From Gammaproteobacteria bacterium (GTDB lineage: Bacteria > Pseudomonadota > Gammaproteobacteria > Enterobacterales > Permianibacteraceae), in the NCBI GenBank assembly GCA_016182845.1, contig JACPFT010000005.1, positions 62,001 to 126,000 of the forward strand: DNA of 64,000 bases. Reading direction: 5' to 3'. Positions 43,982 through 52,259 of the stretch are shown here, piece by piece. The translations under genes and the position numbers were made by a program. How positions within the stretch are numbered: the stretch's first letter is position 1; each line of letters starts with the position of its first letter. The notes under the pieces are model-generated. The model was not told the DNA's origin and searched no databases. It saw only the letters and a list, made by a program, of their open reading frames with translations.

Positions 43982-45406
43982 ATGAACATGAAACGGCGAG
44001 ACTTTTTGGCAGTGACCGGCGCGGGTTTTGGGGCGATGCTGCTGACCGGCTGTGCGGGGGGCGGTGGCGAGGATTCCGCCGCCTCGCCCGGTTTGCCGGA
44101 TACGCCAGGCCCGACGGTTCCGACCGGCAGGATTCTCGTGATTGGCGCCGGCATGGCCGGCCTCGCCGCCGCGCGAAAACTGCGTGATGCCGGAAAAGAG
44201 GTGGTGGTCCTGGAAGCTCGGGAGCGTATCGGCGGTCGCATTTTCACCTCGCCCAGGTGGAACGATGCGAAGGTCGATCTCGGCGCGACTTGGATTCACG
44301 GCGATGGCGCGGACAATCCGGTTGCCAGGCTTGCGCGCCAGATCCGCGCGCGTCTGGCGACGACAAGCTTCGACAGCAGTGAAACCTTCGATACCAACGG
44401 GATGAAACTGGGCGCCGACGCCTTGGCCCAGCTCGAAGCGTTACAAGCTTCGCTCGAGGCGGCCTTGACCTCGGCGCAAGACGCGAGTGCCGACATATCG
44501 GTGCAAGATGCCGCGCGCAATGGCCTGGGCTACGCGAGCCGATCCCGTGCGGAGCGGGATCGGCTCGACTTCCTGGTCAACACGACGATCGAGCACGAGT
44601 ACGCCGGCGAGGCCACGCGCCTGTCGACGCTCTGGTACAACAGCGACGAGACCTATGACGGCGACGAATCGTTGTTCCTCGACGGCTACCAGGTATTGAC
44701 CAACCACCTCGCGCAGGGGCTGGATATCCGACTGGGCCAGGTCGTCAATGCCATTTCCTACGCGGCGGACGGCGAGACTGTCGTCACCACCAACCAGGGG
44801 CGTTTCACCGCTCAGCGCGTCATCGTCACGCTGCCGCTGGGCGTGCTGCAGTCCGGGTCGGTAAGCTTCTCGCCGCCGCTGCCGAGCGGTAAGCAGACCG
44901 CTATCAACGGCTTGGGCATGGGAGTGCTCAACAAATGCTATCTGCGTTTCCCTTATGCATTCTGGGACGTCGACGCTGACTGGTTGAACTATATTCCCGA
45001 CGGTGCCAAGTATGGTCAGTGGGCCGAGTGGGTTAGTTTTGTGCGTCCTACGGGTCAGCCTATCCTGCTGGGTTTCAACGCAGCGGCGTTCGGTCGCGAG
45101 GTTGAGGGCTGGAGCGACACGGATATCGTCAATAGCGCAATGGCGACCCTGCGCACGATGTACGGCGATGCGATCCCATACCCCAACGACTGGGTGATCA
45201 CCCGCTGGGATTCCGATCCCTATGCGCGCGGGGCCTACTCGTGCAATGTACTGGGTTCCACGCCGGACATGCGTACCGATCTGGCGCGTAGCGTCGGTGG
45301 CTGTTTGTTTTTCGCCGGCGAGGCCACCGAGCGTCTGCATTTCCAGACGGTGCATGGCGCCTACGAGTCTGGCCTGCGGGCGGCGGATGAGATACTGGCG
45401 TTGTGA
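43982..45406 (+). CDS. Flavin amine oxidase with Tat and lipobox signals
   Basis: A 474-residue flavin-containing monoamine oxidase-like protein. The N-terminus MNMKRRDFLAVTGAGFGAML has a twin-arginine motif (KRRDFL) and then a lipobox LTGC, suggesting folded, FAD-loaded export and lipid anchoring. The FAD-binding motif is VIGAGMAGLAAARKL, followed by VLEARERIGGRI; the C-terminal flavin motif is FFAGEATERLHFQTVHGAYE with SG. Substrate could be a polyamine or aromatic amine. The ATG at 43982 has CGGAG six bases upstream; ATGs at 43976 and 43988 are alternatives. Confidence 0.88.
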   Translation: MNMKRRDFLAVTGAGFGAMLLTGCAGGGGEDSAASPGLPDTPGPTVPTGRILVIGAGMAGLAAARKLRDAGKEVVVLEARERIGGRIFTSPRWNDAKVDLGATWIHGDGADNPVARLARQIRARLATTSFDSSETFDTNGMKLGADALAQLEALQASLEAALTSAQDASADISVQDAARNGLGYASRSRAERDRLDFLVNTTIEHEYAGEATRLSTLWYNSDETYDGDESLFLDGYQVLTNHLAQGLDIRLGQVVNAISYAADGETVVTTNQGRFTAQRVIVTLPLGVLQSGSVSFSPPLPSGKQTAINGLGMGVLNKCYLRFPYAFWDVDADWLNYIPDGAKYGQWAEWVSFVRPTGQPILLGFNAAAFGREVEGWSDTDIVNSAMATLRTMYGDAIPYPNDWVITRWDSDPYARGAYSCNVLGSTPDMRTDLARSVGGCLFFAGEATERLHFQTVHGAYESGLRAADEILAL

Positions 45407-45540
45407 ATGCCTTGAGGCGGCCGTGCGCGACCGCCTACAACCCGCGCTTCTGAATGGGCGCCAGCCAACTTTTTCTTTCGCCTGGATAATGGCGAGAGGG
45501 GGGCTTTCCTTCGATTCCCTGCGGCCGGCCCGACGTGAGA

Positions 45541-45566
45541 AAAAGCCCTTGGAAACAAGGGCTTTT
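45541..45566. terminator. Bidirectional rho-independent terminator
   Basis: The 10-bp stem AAAAGCCCTT / AAGGGCTTTT with a 6-nt loop lies between the convergent amine oxidase and HDOD genes. A and T ends fit termination in either direction. Confidence 0.85.
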
Positions 45567-45586
45567 GTGTCGGCGGGGATGGCAGC

Positions 45587-46423
45587 TCAGCCGAACAACT
45601 GCTTGGCACACTCGATGTCTTCGGCCAGCTCCTCGGCGGTGTGCACGTCGATCTCCGGCGACAGGCCCAGCTTGGCGAAGGCCGGCACCTGGCTCCAGTC
45701 GAACTGGGTCAGGGGGTGGTTGGTCCCGGCATAGCTCTGCAGATTGGCGACGGTGACCACGTCCACATAGTCCGGCGTCGGGCCGTTGTTGCGGCCCAGG
45801 TTCAGATAGCCTTCCGGGACCTCGACCAGCTCGGGCGGGAAATCCCAGGCCTTGAGGATGGCGGTGCCCACCTTGGGGTGCAGCTGATCGAGGATGCTGT
45901 TGAAGGTGTCCTCGTCCTCCAAGAGGGCCGGGGTGTCCTCGGCGCAGGCCAGGATGGGCAGGATGCCGATCTCGTGCACGAGCCCCGCGAGGGTGGCCTG
46001 GTCCGGTTTAAGACGCGTGTAATGGCTGGCCAGGACATGGGAGATGGAGGCGACTTCGATGCTGTGTTCCCAGGATTGACGCAGGCGCGCATCCACCAGC
46101 TCGTGGGTGGCCTGGAACATCTGTTCCATGGCGAGGCCGGTGGCCAGGTTGCGCACGAAGGTGATACCGAGGCGGGTGATGGCGGACTGCAGGTTGTCCA
46201 CCACCATGCGTCCGCGCAGCAGGGGCGAGTTGGCGACCTTGATGAGGCGGGCGGCGAGGGCCGCGTCATTGCCGATGGTCTGCGCCAGGCGCCCGGCGGA
46301 GACATTGGGATCGTCCACGGCCTCGCGGATGCGCAGGGCGACTTCCGGCAGGGTAGGCAGGGTCAGGCGGTCGTGTTCGAGCGCGTCGAGCAGCTCTTTC
46401 AGGAAATCGTCGGCAAGACTCAT
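45587..46423 (-). CDS. HDOD domain protein
   Basis: A 278-residue HDOD-domain protein. The domain covers about residues 15-215: LPTLPEVALRIREAVDDPNV, NDAALAARLIKVANSPLLRG and the degenerate HD region LAGLVHEIGILPILA. Such proteins are regulators linked to signalling and cell-cycle control; catalytic activity is generally not shown. No other domain is attached. It lies 39 bp downstream of ygfZ on the same strand. Confidence 0.9.
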   Translation of the reverse strand: MSLADDFLKELLDALEHDRLTLPTLPEVALRIREAVDDPNVSAGRLAQTIGNDAALAARLIKVANSPLLRGRMVVDNLQSAITRLGITFVRNLATGLAMEQMFQATHELVDARLRQSWEHSIEVASISHVLASHYTRLKPDQATLAGLVHEIGILPILACAEDTPALLEDEDTFNSILDQLHPKVGTAILKAWDFPPELVEVPEGYLNLGRNNGPTPDYVDVVTVANLQSYAGTNHPLTQFDWSQVPAFAKLGLSPEIDVHTAEELAEDIECAKQLFG

Positions 46424-46462
46424 TGTTATTGGTGGCTCCGCGCTGTTCTCGGTCCCGTAGGG

Positions 46463-47515
46463 TCAGGACGCACTGCTTTGGTAGGAGGCGACGAGGGAAT
46501 AGGGAAGCTCGTCAAATTCCAGTATAGGCCCATCGGCAGAGCCGAGACGAACTTCGCCCCGTTCTTTTGCCTCGATCGGGAGCTCGGTCAACAAATGCAC
46601 GAGCCCGGCGCCGGCCCGGGCGGCGCGTACTACCGTTCCGACCGCTTGGCCGCCGGAGAAGACCTCCATGCCCGGCGCCGGACGGGTATCCGAGCGGGCA
46701 TGGGCAAGATAGGCGTGACGCTTGAGCGTGGAGCGGTAGTGCATGCGCGCGATGATTTCCTGGCCGGTATAACAGCCCTTTTTCCAATGGATGCCATCGA
46801 CGAGCTGCAGGTTGATGTGCAGGGGCAGGTAGGCCTGGGCGGTCTCGGCATGGACCTCGGGCAGGCCCGCCGCGATCTCGGTCAGCTCCCAGCTTTCCGG
46901 GCCGACCAGGGTGAAGCCCAGGCTAAGCTCGGCCCAGCGCTCGCGCACCGTCGCCTCGCGGCCCATCAGCTGGAAGCGCGGGCCGGCGCCGGGCAGGCGT
47001 AAGGCCAAGAGGCCCTTCGCCGCCACGCCCTGGCCGGGTTGTTCGGGCAGGGCGCCGAACAGGGCGAGCACGCGCTCGGCGGCGATCTGGCCCGCCAAGC
47101 CCAGGACCACCAGCCCGTCGCTGGCCGCGTCCAGCTTGAGCTGGCGATAGAGCGGGGCGAACTTGCGGAACTCGGCCTGCACCGCGTCGGCGACGCCTGC
47201 CTGCGTCTGCAGCCAATAGGCATCCTCGAAGCGGCTGACCCGGACGATGGCGCGCAGGCGGCCCTGGACATTGGCGAAACCGGCCAGGACGCTGGCATGC
47301 TCGGGCAGGTTCTGTATGTCCTGGCTGAGCTGGCCGTGCAGCAGCTTGGCGGCGTCGGCGCCGGCAAAGCGCAGCAGGGCGGGGGAGAGGGGGGCCAGCA
47401 CATTGCCGCCTAGCGCGGCGGCGCGTTCGGCATCGAGCTCGCCGAAATCGAGCAACTGGCCGTCGGCACAGCGGGCGCCTAGGGCTGCGAGAAATTCCTG
47501 CCAGGAAGCGGTCAT
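46463..47515 (-). CDS. ygfZ: Folate-binding protein YgfZ (Fe-S cluster repair)
   Basis: A 350-residue YgfZ/GcvT-like protein. The family signature KGCYTGQEIIARMHYR is intact, with the redox-important Cys, and the N-terminal RFAGADAAKLLHGQLSQDIQ is typical. YgfZ is a tetrahydrofolate-dependent helper for maintenance of certain Fe-S enzymes. It is divergent from sdhE across about 107 bp, as in many gammaproteobacteria. Confidence 0.95.
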   Translation of the reverse strand: MTASWQEFLAALGARCADGQLLDFGELDAERAAALGGNVLAPLSPALLRFAGADAAKLLHGQLSQDIQNLPEHASVLAGFANVQGRLRAIVRVSRFEDAYWLQTQAGVADAVQAEFRKFAPLYRQLKLDAASDGLVVLGLAGQIAAERVLALFGALPEQPGQGVAAKGLLALRLPGAGPRFQLMGREATVRERWAELSLGFTLVGPESWELTEIAAGLPEVHAETAQAYLPLHINLQLVDGIHWKKGCYTGQEIIARMHYRSTLKRHAYLAHARSDTRPAPGMEVFSGGQAVGTVVRAARAGAGLVHLLTELPIEAKERGEVRLGSADGPILEFDELPYSLVASYQSSAS

Positions 47516-47622
47516 GGTAAGCCCTTGAGTGGCGAAGCAAATATGACCAAGGTATGGGCGGGGACGGGCAAGATCAAGCGGCCTCGTGCTAAACTTCGCC
47601 TGCCCATTCCTAGGTGGACTCC

Positions 47623-47874
47623 ATGACCCAAGACACCCGATTCGCCCGTTTGCGCTACACCAGCCGGCGCGGCATGCTGGAGCTGGATGTGCTCCTCATC
47701 CCCTTCCTCGACGAGCAGTATCCGGAGCTGTCCGAGGCCGAGCTGGCCACCTACGAGGCCTTTCTCGAGGAACCGGACCCGGATCTCTTCGCCTGGCTCA
47801 TGGGCTTCCAGGCCTGCGACAACGAGGCCTACCGTGAACTCATCGCCCGCATCCGTCGCCGCATCCCGGCTTGA
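47623..47874 (+). CDS. sdhE: Succinate dehydrogenase flavinylation factor SdhE
   Basis: An 83-residue SdhE (YgfY/CptB). The conserved RRGMLELD motif, which binds SdhA, is at residues 15-22, and FLEEPDPDLFAWLMG follows. It assists covalent FAD attachment to SdhA and FrdA. The ATG at 47623 with AGGTGG upstream is used in place of the GTG three codons earlier. ygfX overlaps its 3' end. Confidence 0.95.
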   Translation: MTQDTRFARLRYTSRRGMLELDVLLIPFLDEQYPELSEAELATYEAFLEEPDPDLFAWLMGFQACDNEAYRELIARIRRRIPA

Positions 47875-48283
47875 GTGGCATCTAGGCCCCTCGCGTCGGC
47901 TTCATTATGCCCTGGTGGCCGGCCATGTCCTGGCCCTGGTCGTGCTCAGCCTGAGCTATCTGCCGATCTGGCTGCGCAGCATCGGCGTATTGGCCCTCCT
48001 GCTCTTCGCCGTTTACAACGCCCGGCGCTACCGCCTGCCGCCGGTGCACTCCCTGCGCCGCCAAGGCGACGACTGGTATCTGTCCCGGGACGGCCAGACC
48101 GTCAAGGCCGAGTTGACCGGCCATTGGCACAGCCCCTGGCTGGCCCTGCTGTATTTTCGCGGCGAGGAGGGCGGGCGCTGCTGCGTGGAAGTCCTGCCGG
48201 ACATGCTGCCCGACGCCGATTGGCGCCGCCTGCTCTGGGTGTTGCGCGGTTTCATGCGCCCGGGCCGGGAGCCGACGCCGTAG
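47834..48283 (+). CDS. ygfX: YgfX (CptA) family membrane protein
   Basis: About 149 residues in a frame overlapping the end of sdhE. It has the family form: a short basic N-terminus (PSRRLHYALVAGHVLALVVL), two close transmembrane helices (about 27-44 and 48-62), and a soluble tail with the conserved WRRLLWVLRGFMRP. YgfX is co-encoded with SdhE and has been proposed to affect cytoskeletal proteins. No ATG lies at the right place; I use GTG 47834, which gives a 41-bp overlap, but the start is uncertain. Confidence 0.8.
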   Translation: MNSSPASVAASRLEWHLGPSRRLHYALVAGHVLALVVLSLSYLPIWLRSIGVLALLLFAVYNARRYRLPPVHSLRRQGDDWYLSRDGQTVKAELTGHWHSPWLALLYFRGEEGGRCCVEVLPDMLPDADWRRLLWVLRGFMRPGREPTP

Positions 48284-48370
48284 GGCGGGCTAGGCCGCAG
48301 GCCGTAACCCGCCAAGCTCGGCCTGCTTTGCGGCGAAGATGGCGGGTTGCGCTTCGCTAACCCGCCTACG
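48279..48370. repeat. Inverted pair of CGTAGGCGGGTTA-type repeats
   Basis: CGTAGGGCGGGCTAGGCCGC with AACCCGCCA and, inverted, TGGCGGGTT...AACCCGCCTACG, form a two-arm intergenic element between ygfX and nadB. Each arm has its own GCGGGTT/AACCCGC stem. It overlaps the last codons of ygfX. Confidence 0.7.
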
Positions 48371-48387
48371 ACTTGCGGTCTTACGAG

Positions 48388-48426
48388 CCCCTCTCCCCGC
48401 GCGGGAGATGGGTTGGGGAGAGGGGG
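48388..48426. repeat. CCCCTCTCCCC/GGGGAGAGGGG hairpin
   Basis: An 11-bp perfect inverted repeat immediately downstream of nadB. A related element occurs at 60141-60188. It may protect or end the nadB mRNA, but lacks a U tract. Confidence 0.65.
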
Positions 48427-48428
48427 GA

Positions 48429-50039
48429 TCAAAAACTCCCCGGCACCAGAATGGTTGGCTTGAGCAAGCTGTCGTTGCTGTCCGGGTAATCCAGGTTGTA
48501 ATGCAGGCCGCGGCTTTCCTTGCGCGACAGGGCGGAGCGGATGATGAGTTCCGCCACCAGGACCAGGTTGCGCAGTTCCAGCAAGTCCCCGGTCACCCGG
48601 AAATTGCCGTAGTACTCGCCGATCTCCTGCTTGAGCAGGTTGACGCGGGTCAGGGCGCGCTTGAGGCGCTTGTCGGTGCGCACGATGCCCACGTAGTCCC
48701 ACATGAAGCGGCGCAGCTCGTCCCAGTTGTGGGACACCACCACTTCCTCGTCGGAATCGGTGACCCGCGAGGCGTCCCAGGCCGGGGCCTCGGGCGCGGC
48801 GCCGGTAGCCGCCCAGTGGGACACGATGTCCTCGGCGGCGGCGCGGGCGAAGACCAGGCATTCCAGGATCGAGTTGCTGGCCATGCGGTTGGCGCCGTGC
48901 AGGCCGGTATAGGCCACCTCGCCGACGGCGTAGAGGCCCGGCAGATCGGTGCCGCCGCTCAGGTCGGTCATCACGCCGCCGCAGGTGTAATGGGCGGCGG
49001 GCACCACCGGGATCGGCTGGGTCGTGATGTCGATGCCGAACTTCAGGCATTGCTCGTGGATCATGGGGAAGTGTTCGCGCACGAACTCCGCCGGCTGGTG
49101 GCTGATATCCAGGTACATGCAATCCGAGCCGGTCAGCTTCATCTCGTGGTCGATGGCGCGAGCCACGATGTCGCGGGGCGCCAGCTCCGCCATGGGATGC
49201 ACCGTGGTCATGAAGCGCGTGCCGTCCGGCCGGCGCAGGACCGCGCCCTCGCCGCGCAGGGCCTCGGTGACCAGGAAGCTCTTGGCCTGGGGATGGTACA
49301 AGCAGGTCGGGTGGAACTGGTTGAATTCCAGGTTGGCGACGCGGCAGCCGGCGCGCCAGGCCATGGCCACGCCGTCGCCCGAGGACACGTCCGGGTTCGA
49401 GGTATAGAGATAGACCTTGGAGGCGCCGCCGGTGGCCAGAACCACGAAGCGGGCGCGGAACAGCTCCACCTCCTCGGTCTGCTTGTTGAGGGCATAGGCG
49501 CCGAAGCAGCGGTTTTCCTTGAGGCCCAGCTTGCGGCCGTGGATCAGGTCGACGCCGACATAATGCTCGAACAGCTCGATATTGGGCTGGTTGCGCACCG
49601 CCTCCACCAGGGTGGTTTCCACGGCGCGGCCGGTGGCATCGGCGGCATGGATGATGCGGCGATGACTGTGCCCGCCTTCCCGGGTCAGGTGGAATTCGTA
49701 GACGGCATCCTCGTCCTCGTCGCGGGTGAAGGGCACGCCCTGGGCGATCAGCCATTCCACGGCCTGGCGGCTATTCTCCACGGTGTAGCGTACGGCCGCC
49801 TCCTCGCAGAGGTGCCCGCCGGCCACCAGGGTGTCGGCGATATGGGAATCCTCGCTGTCGGCCGAGTCCAGCACGGCGGCGATGCCGCCCTGAGCGTAGA
49901 AGGTCGAGCCCTCGCTGACGATGCTCTTGGACAGGACGGCGACGCGGCCATGTTGGGCGAGCAGCAGGGCCGTGGTCAGGCCGGCGGCGCCGCTGCCGAT
50001 CACCAGGACATCGTGGACATGTTCAAGGGCTTGATTCAT
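48429..50039 (-). CDS. nadB: L-aspartate oxidase
   Basis: A 536-residue NadB, the FAD enzyme that oxidises L-aspartate to iminoaspartate in de novo NAD synthesis. The FAD motif is [16 protein letters not shown]; substrate-region stretches [14 protein letters not shown] and [17 protein letters not shown]-like [16 protein letters not shown] are conserved, as is [19 protein letters not shown] and the [11 protein letters not shown] segment. Length is normal. It is divergent from rpoE, an arrangement widespread in gammaproteobacteria. Confidence 0.97.
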   Translation of the reverse strand: MNQALEHVHDVLVIGSGAAGLTTALLLAQHGRVAVLSKSIVSEGSTFYAQGGIAAVLDSADSEDSHIADTLVAGGHLCEEAAVRYTVENSRQAVEWLIAQGVPFTRDEDEDAVYEFHLTREGGHSHRRIIHAADATGRAVETTLVEAVRNQPNIELFEHYVGVDLIHGRKLGLKENRCFGAYALNKQTEEVELFRARFVVLATGGASKVYLYTSNPDVSSGDGVAMAWRAGCRVANLEFNQFHPTCLYHPQAKSFLVTEALRGEGAVLRRPDGTRFMTTVHPMAELAPRDIVARAIDHEMKLTGSDCMYLDISHQPAEFVREHFPMIHEQCLKFGIDITTQPIPVVPAAHYTCGGVMTDLSGGTDLPGLYAVGEVAYTGLHGANRMASNSILECLVFARAAAEDIVSHWAATGAAPEAPAWDASRVTDSDEEVVVSHNWDELRRFMWDYVGIVRTDKRLKRALTRVNLLKQEIGEYYGNFRVTGDLLELRNLVLVAELIIRSALSRKESRGLHYNLDYPDSNDSLLKPTILVPGSF

Positions 50040-50079
50040 CGCAAGATCCGGGAATGGGGTATGATGAGTTGAGCAATGG

Positions 50080-50106
50080 GAACTTAGGGCGGCACTGTCG
50101 CTCTAA
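50080..50106 (+). promoter_or_regulatory. Sigma-E (AlgU) type promoter of rpoE
   Basis: GAACTT (50080-50085) and TCTAA (50102-50106) are separated by 16 bp, which matches the sigma-E/AlgU consensus. It lies about 150 bp upstream of rpoE and indicates autoregulation. Confidence 0.75.
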
Positions 50107-50253
50107 GGCGACTCGTTGCCTGCAAAAGGCACAATTCTACACGCGAAGCGTCCGCTTTTGATTTTTTCATGGCTGGCGCGTGGCAGAAGAACTCTAGAGA
50201 TCCTCCATGGTCATACGCGGTGAGACCCGCGCCGCCCCGAGGGCGCGCCGGTC

Positions 50254-50832
50254 ATGAGTGAACAAGAAAACGACCAGTTGCTGGTCGAGCGCGTGCAGCG
50301 CGGCGACAAGAAGGCCTTCGATGTGCTCGTGCTGAAATACCAGCACAAGATCATCAGCCTGATCGGCCGGTATATCCGCGATCACGCCGAAGTGCTGGAC
50401 GTGGCCCAGGAAGCCTTCATCAAGGCCTACCGGGCCCTGCCGGGTTTCCGCGGCGAGTCTGCCTTTTATACCTGGCTCTACCGCATCGCCATCAACACGG
50501 CCAAGAACACCCTGGTCGCCGCCGGTCGTCGCCCGCCGACCGATGATGTCGACGCCGAGGAAGCCGAGCAGTACGAGGGTGGCATGCTGCTGCGCGATCC
50601 GGAATCGCCGGAGAGCCTGCTGCTCACCGAAGAGATCAAGAACACGGTGTTCAAGGCCATCGACGATCTGCCCGAGGATCTGCGCATGGCCATCACCCTG
50701 CGCGAGCTGGAAGGCTTGAGTTACGAGGAGATCGCCGAGGTCATGAGCTGTCCGGTGGGAACCGTGCGTTCGCGCATCTTCCGGGCGCGCGAGGCCATAG
50801 ATCGGCGTTTGCAGCCCCTGATCGAGAATTGA
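50254..50832 (+). CDS. rpoE: ECF sigma factor RpoE/AlgU
   Basis: A 192-residue sigma-E. Region 2 includes HKIISLIGRYIRDHAEVLDV with AQEAFIKAYRALPGFRGESA; region 4 includes LRELEGLSYEEIAEVMSCPV followed by GTVRSRIFRAREAID. It directs the envelope-stress regulon and is held by the anti-sigma RseA encoded 164 bp downstream. Its own promoter candidate lies upstream. Length and sequence match the gammaproteobacterial RpoE group closely. Confidence 0.97.
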   Translation: MSEQENDQLLVERVQRGDKKAFDVLVLKYQHKIISLIGRYIRDHAEVLDVAQEAFIKAYRALPGFRGESAFYTWLYRIAINTAKNTLVAAGRRPPTDDVDAEEAEQYEGGMLLRDPESPESLLLTEEIKNTVFKAIDDLPEDLRMAITLRELEGLSYEEIAEVMSCPVGTVRSRIFRAREAIDRRLQPLIEN

Positions 50833-50996
50833 CAGCGCGTGCGGCGATAAGCGCGGAACTTTTTCCGTTACAGCGTGGTCTTTGCAGCATTACGGCGGTT
50901 CTTGTGCACACGTGCACGAGGACCGGCTTGGGCAACCCGGCGGGTGTTTTTGACCGGCTTGCTGTTTTGGTGCCCTTTTGGGCCGTGGAGTTGGGT

Positions 50997-51578
50997 ATGA
51001 GCGAACACGAACGGGAACAGCTGTCGGCCTTCATGGACGGCCAGCCTGGAACCCCTGGATTGACGGAGCGCCTGGGCCGCGAGGAGCCGCTCAGGGCCAC
51101 TTGGGCGCGCTACCATCTGATACGCGATGCCATGCAGCACGAGCTGAGCCTGCCCTCCGGCGATCTGGCCAGCCGCATCAGCTTGGCCCTGGAGGTCGAG
51201 CCCACGATTCTGGCCCCTAAGCCGCGCAGGCCTTCGCTGTTGCCTGGCCTATTCAAGCAGGCCGCCAGCTTCGCGGTGGCCGCCTCGGTGACGGCGGCCG
51301 TGATCTTCGGCGTGCAGGGCTATAACGCCCGTCAACAGGCCGGCGCTCCGGGATTTGCCGAGCAGAAGGTCAGTCAGCCGGCGCCTAATCTGGAGCAACC
51401 ACGCTTGCTGCCGCTGGCGCCCATGGCGCAGGCCGCCAGTGCCCGCAACCAGGCCCTGGATCCCCGTCAGCAGCAGCTGCGCAACTATCTGCTGGAACGC
51501 AGTGAGCAGGCGGCCAAGGACGAGGTTCAGCGCCAGCAGTCCCGGGCACCGCTACGCGACCAGACCGAGCGGCCCTGA
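50997..51578 (+). CDS. rseA: Anti-sigma-E factor RseA (MucA)
   Basis: A 193-residue anti-sigma factor. The N-terminal cytoplasmic RseA domain starts MSEHEREQLSAFMDGQ and includes TWARYHLIRDAMQHEL; a single transmembrane helix is at about 88-108 (ASFAVAASVTAAVIFGVQGY); the periplasmic tail is about 85 residues and lacks an obvious RseB-type partner in the operon. The frame opens at 50829 but ATG 50997, with GGAG six bases upstream, begins the family N-terminus. Confidence 0.92.
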   Translation: MSEHEREQLSAFMDGQPGTPGLTERLGREEPLRATWARYHLIRDAMQHELSLPSGDLASRISLALEVEPTILAPKPRRPSLLPGLFKQAASFAVAASVTAAVIFGVQGYNARQQAGAPGFAEQKVSQPAPNLEQPRLLPLAPMAQAASARNQALDPRQQQLRNYLLERSEQAAKDEVQRQQSRAPLRDQTERP

Positions 51579-51698
51579 ACTGGGCCGTTCACGGTCTGCC
51601 GCTTCCCAGAGTATGGGCATCCTCAGCGTGCTGAACTTGCCGATGGCACTGATTTCAGGCGCCGGTGCCCGTCTTGGTCACCGTCGGGTGTGTGTTTG

Positions 51699-52193
51699 AT
51701 GGCGCAATGCCCCGCCGTCGTCGTCGCCTCGGAAGCGCTGGATGCCGGTTACCGACTCTGGCTGCGACCGGAGTCGCCCGCCGATTGTCGAGCCTGCGCC
51801 GAAGGGCGGGGCTGCGGCGGCGGTTTGCTGGCCCAGGCCCTGCGTCGCCAGGCGGAAACCCTGTGCATCATCAGCGCGCAGCCCTATGCCCAAGGCCAGA
51901 CCGTGCTCCTCGAAGTCCCGGACGAGGCTCTGCTGCGCGGCTCCCTTCGTTTCTACTTGTTGCCCCTGTTGGCCCTTATTCTGGCGGCCGGTCTTGCCCA
52001 GGCGCTTGGTCTCAGCGACCCCTGGGTGATCCTGGCCGGCCTGTTTGGTTTGGCGGCAGCGGGTTTGTTTCTAGCCTTGAATTCTCGGCGGCATGGACAC
52101 AATTTGTTACCGATCACCCTGGTCTCGGCCGGAACCGGCCCCGTGGGCACTTGTCCTAGTGCACAGAACAAATCTTCAATGTCATCGAATTGA
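51699..52193 (+). CDS. rseC: RseC/MucC family protein
   Basis: A 164-residue SoxR-reducing system RseC family protein. The N-terminus has the cysteine cluster ADCRACAEGRGCGGG (Cys30, 33 and 39), probably an Fe-S or redox site. Two transmembrane helices follow (about 84-102 and 106-125). The C-terminal tail is soluble. It comes straight after rseA; the ribosome-binding site is weak, and GTG 51690 is an alternative start. Confidence 0.9.
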   Translation: MAQCPAVVVASEALDAGYRLWLRPESPADCRACAEGRGCGGGLLAQALRRQAETLCIISAQPYAQGQTVLLEVPDEALLRGSLRFYLLPLLALILAAGLAQALGLSDPWVILAGLFGLAAAGLFLALNSRRHGHNLLPITLVSAGTGPVGTCPSAQNKSSMSSN

Positions 52194-52259
52194 GTCTATT
52201 GTCTTTGATTTGTTGTGAACATATCTGTCTGTTGTGAACCCATCCATAAGGAGTTGTTT

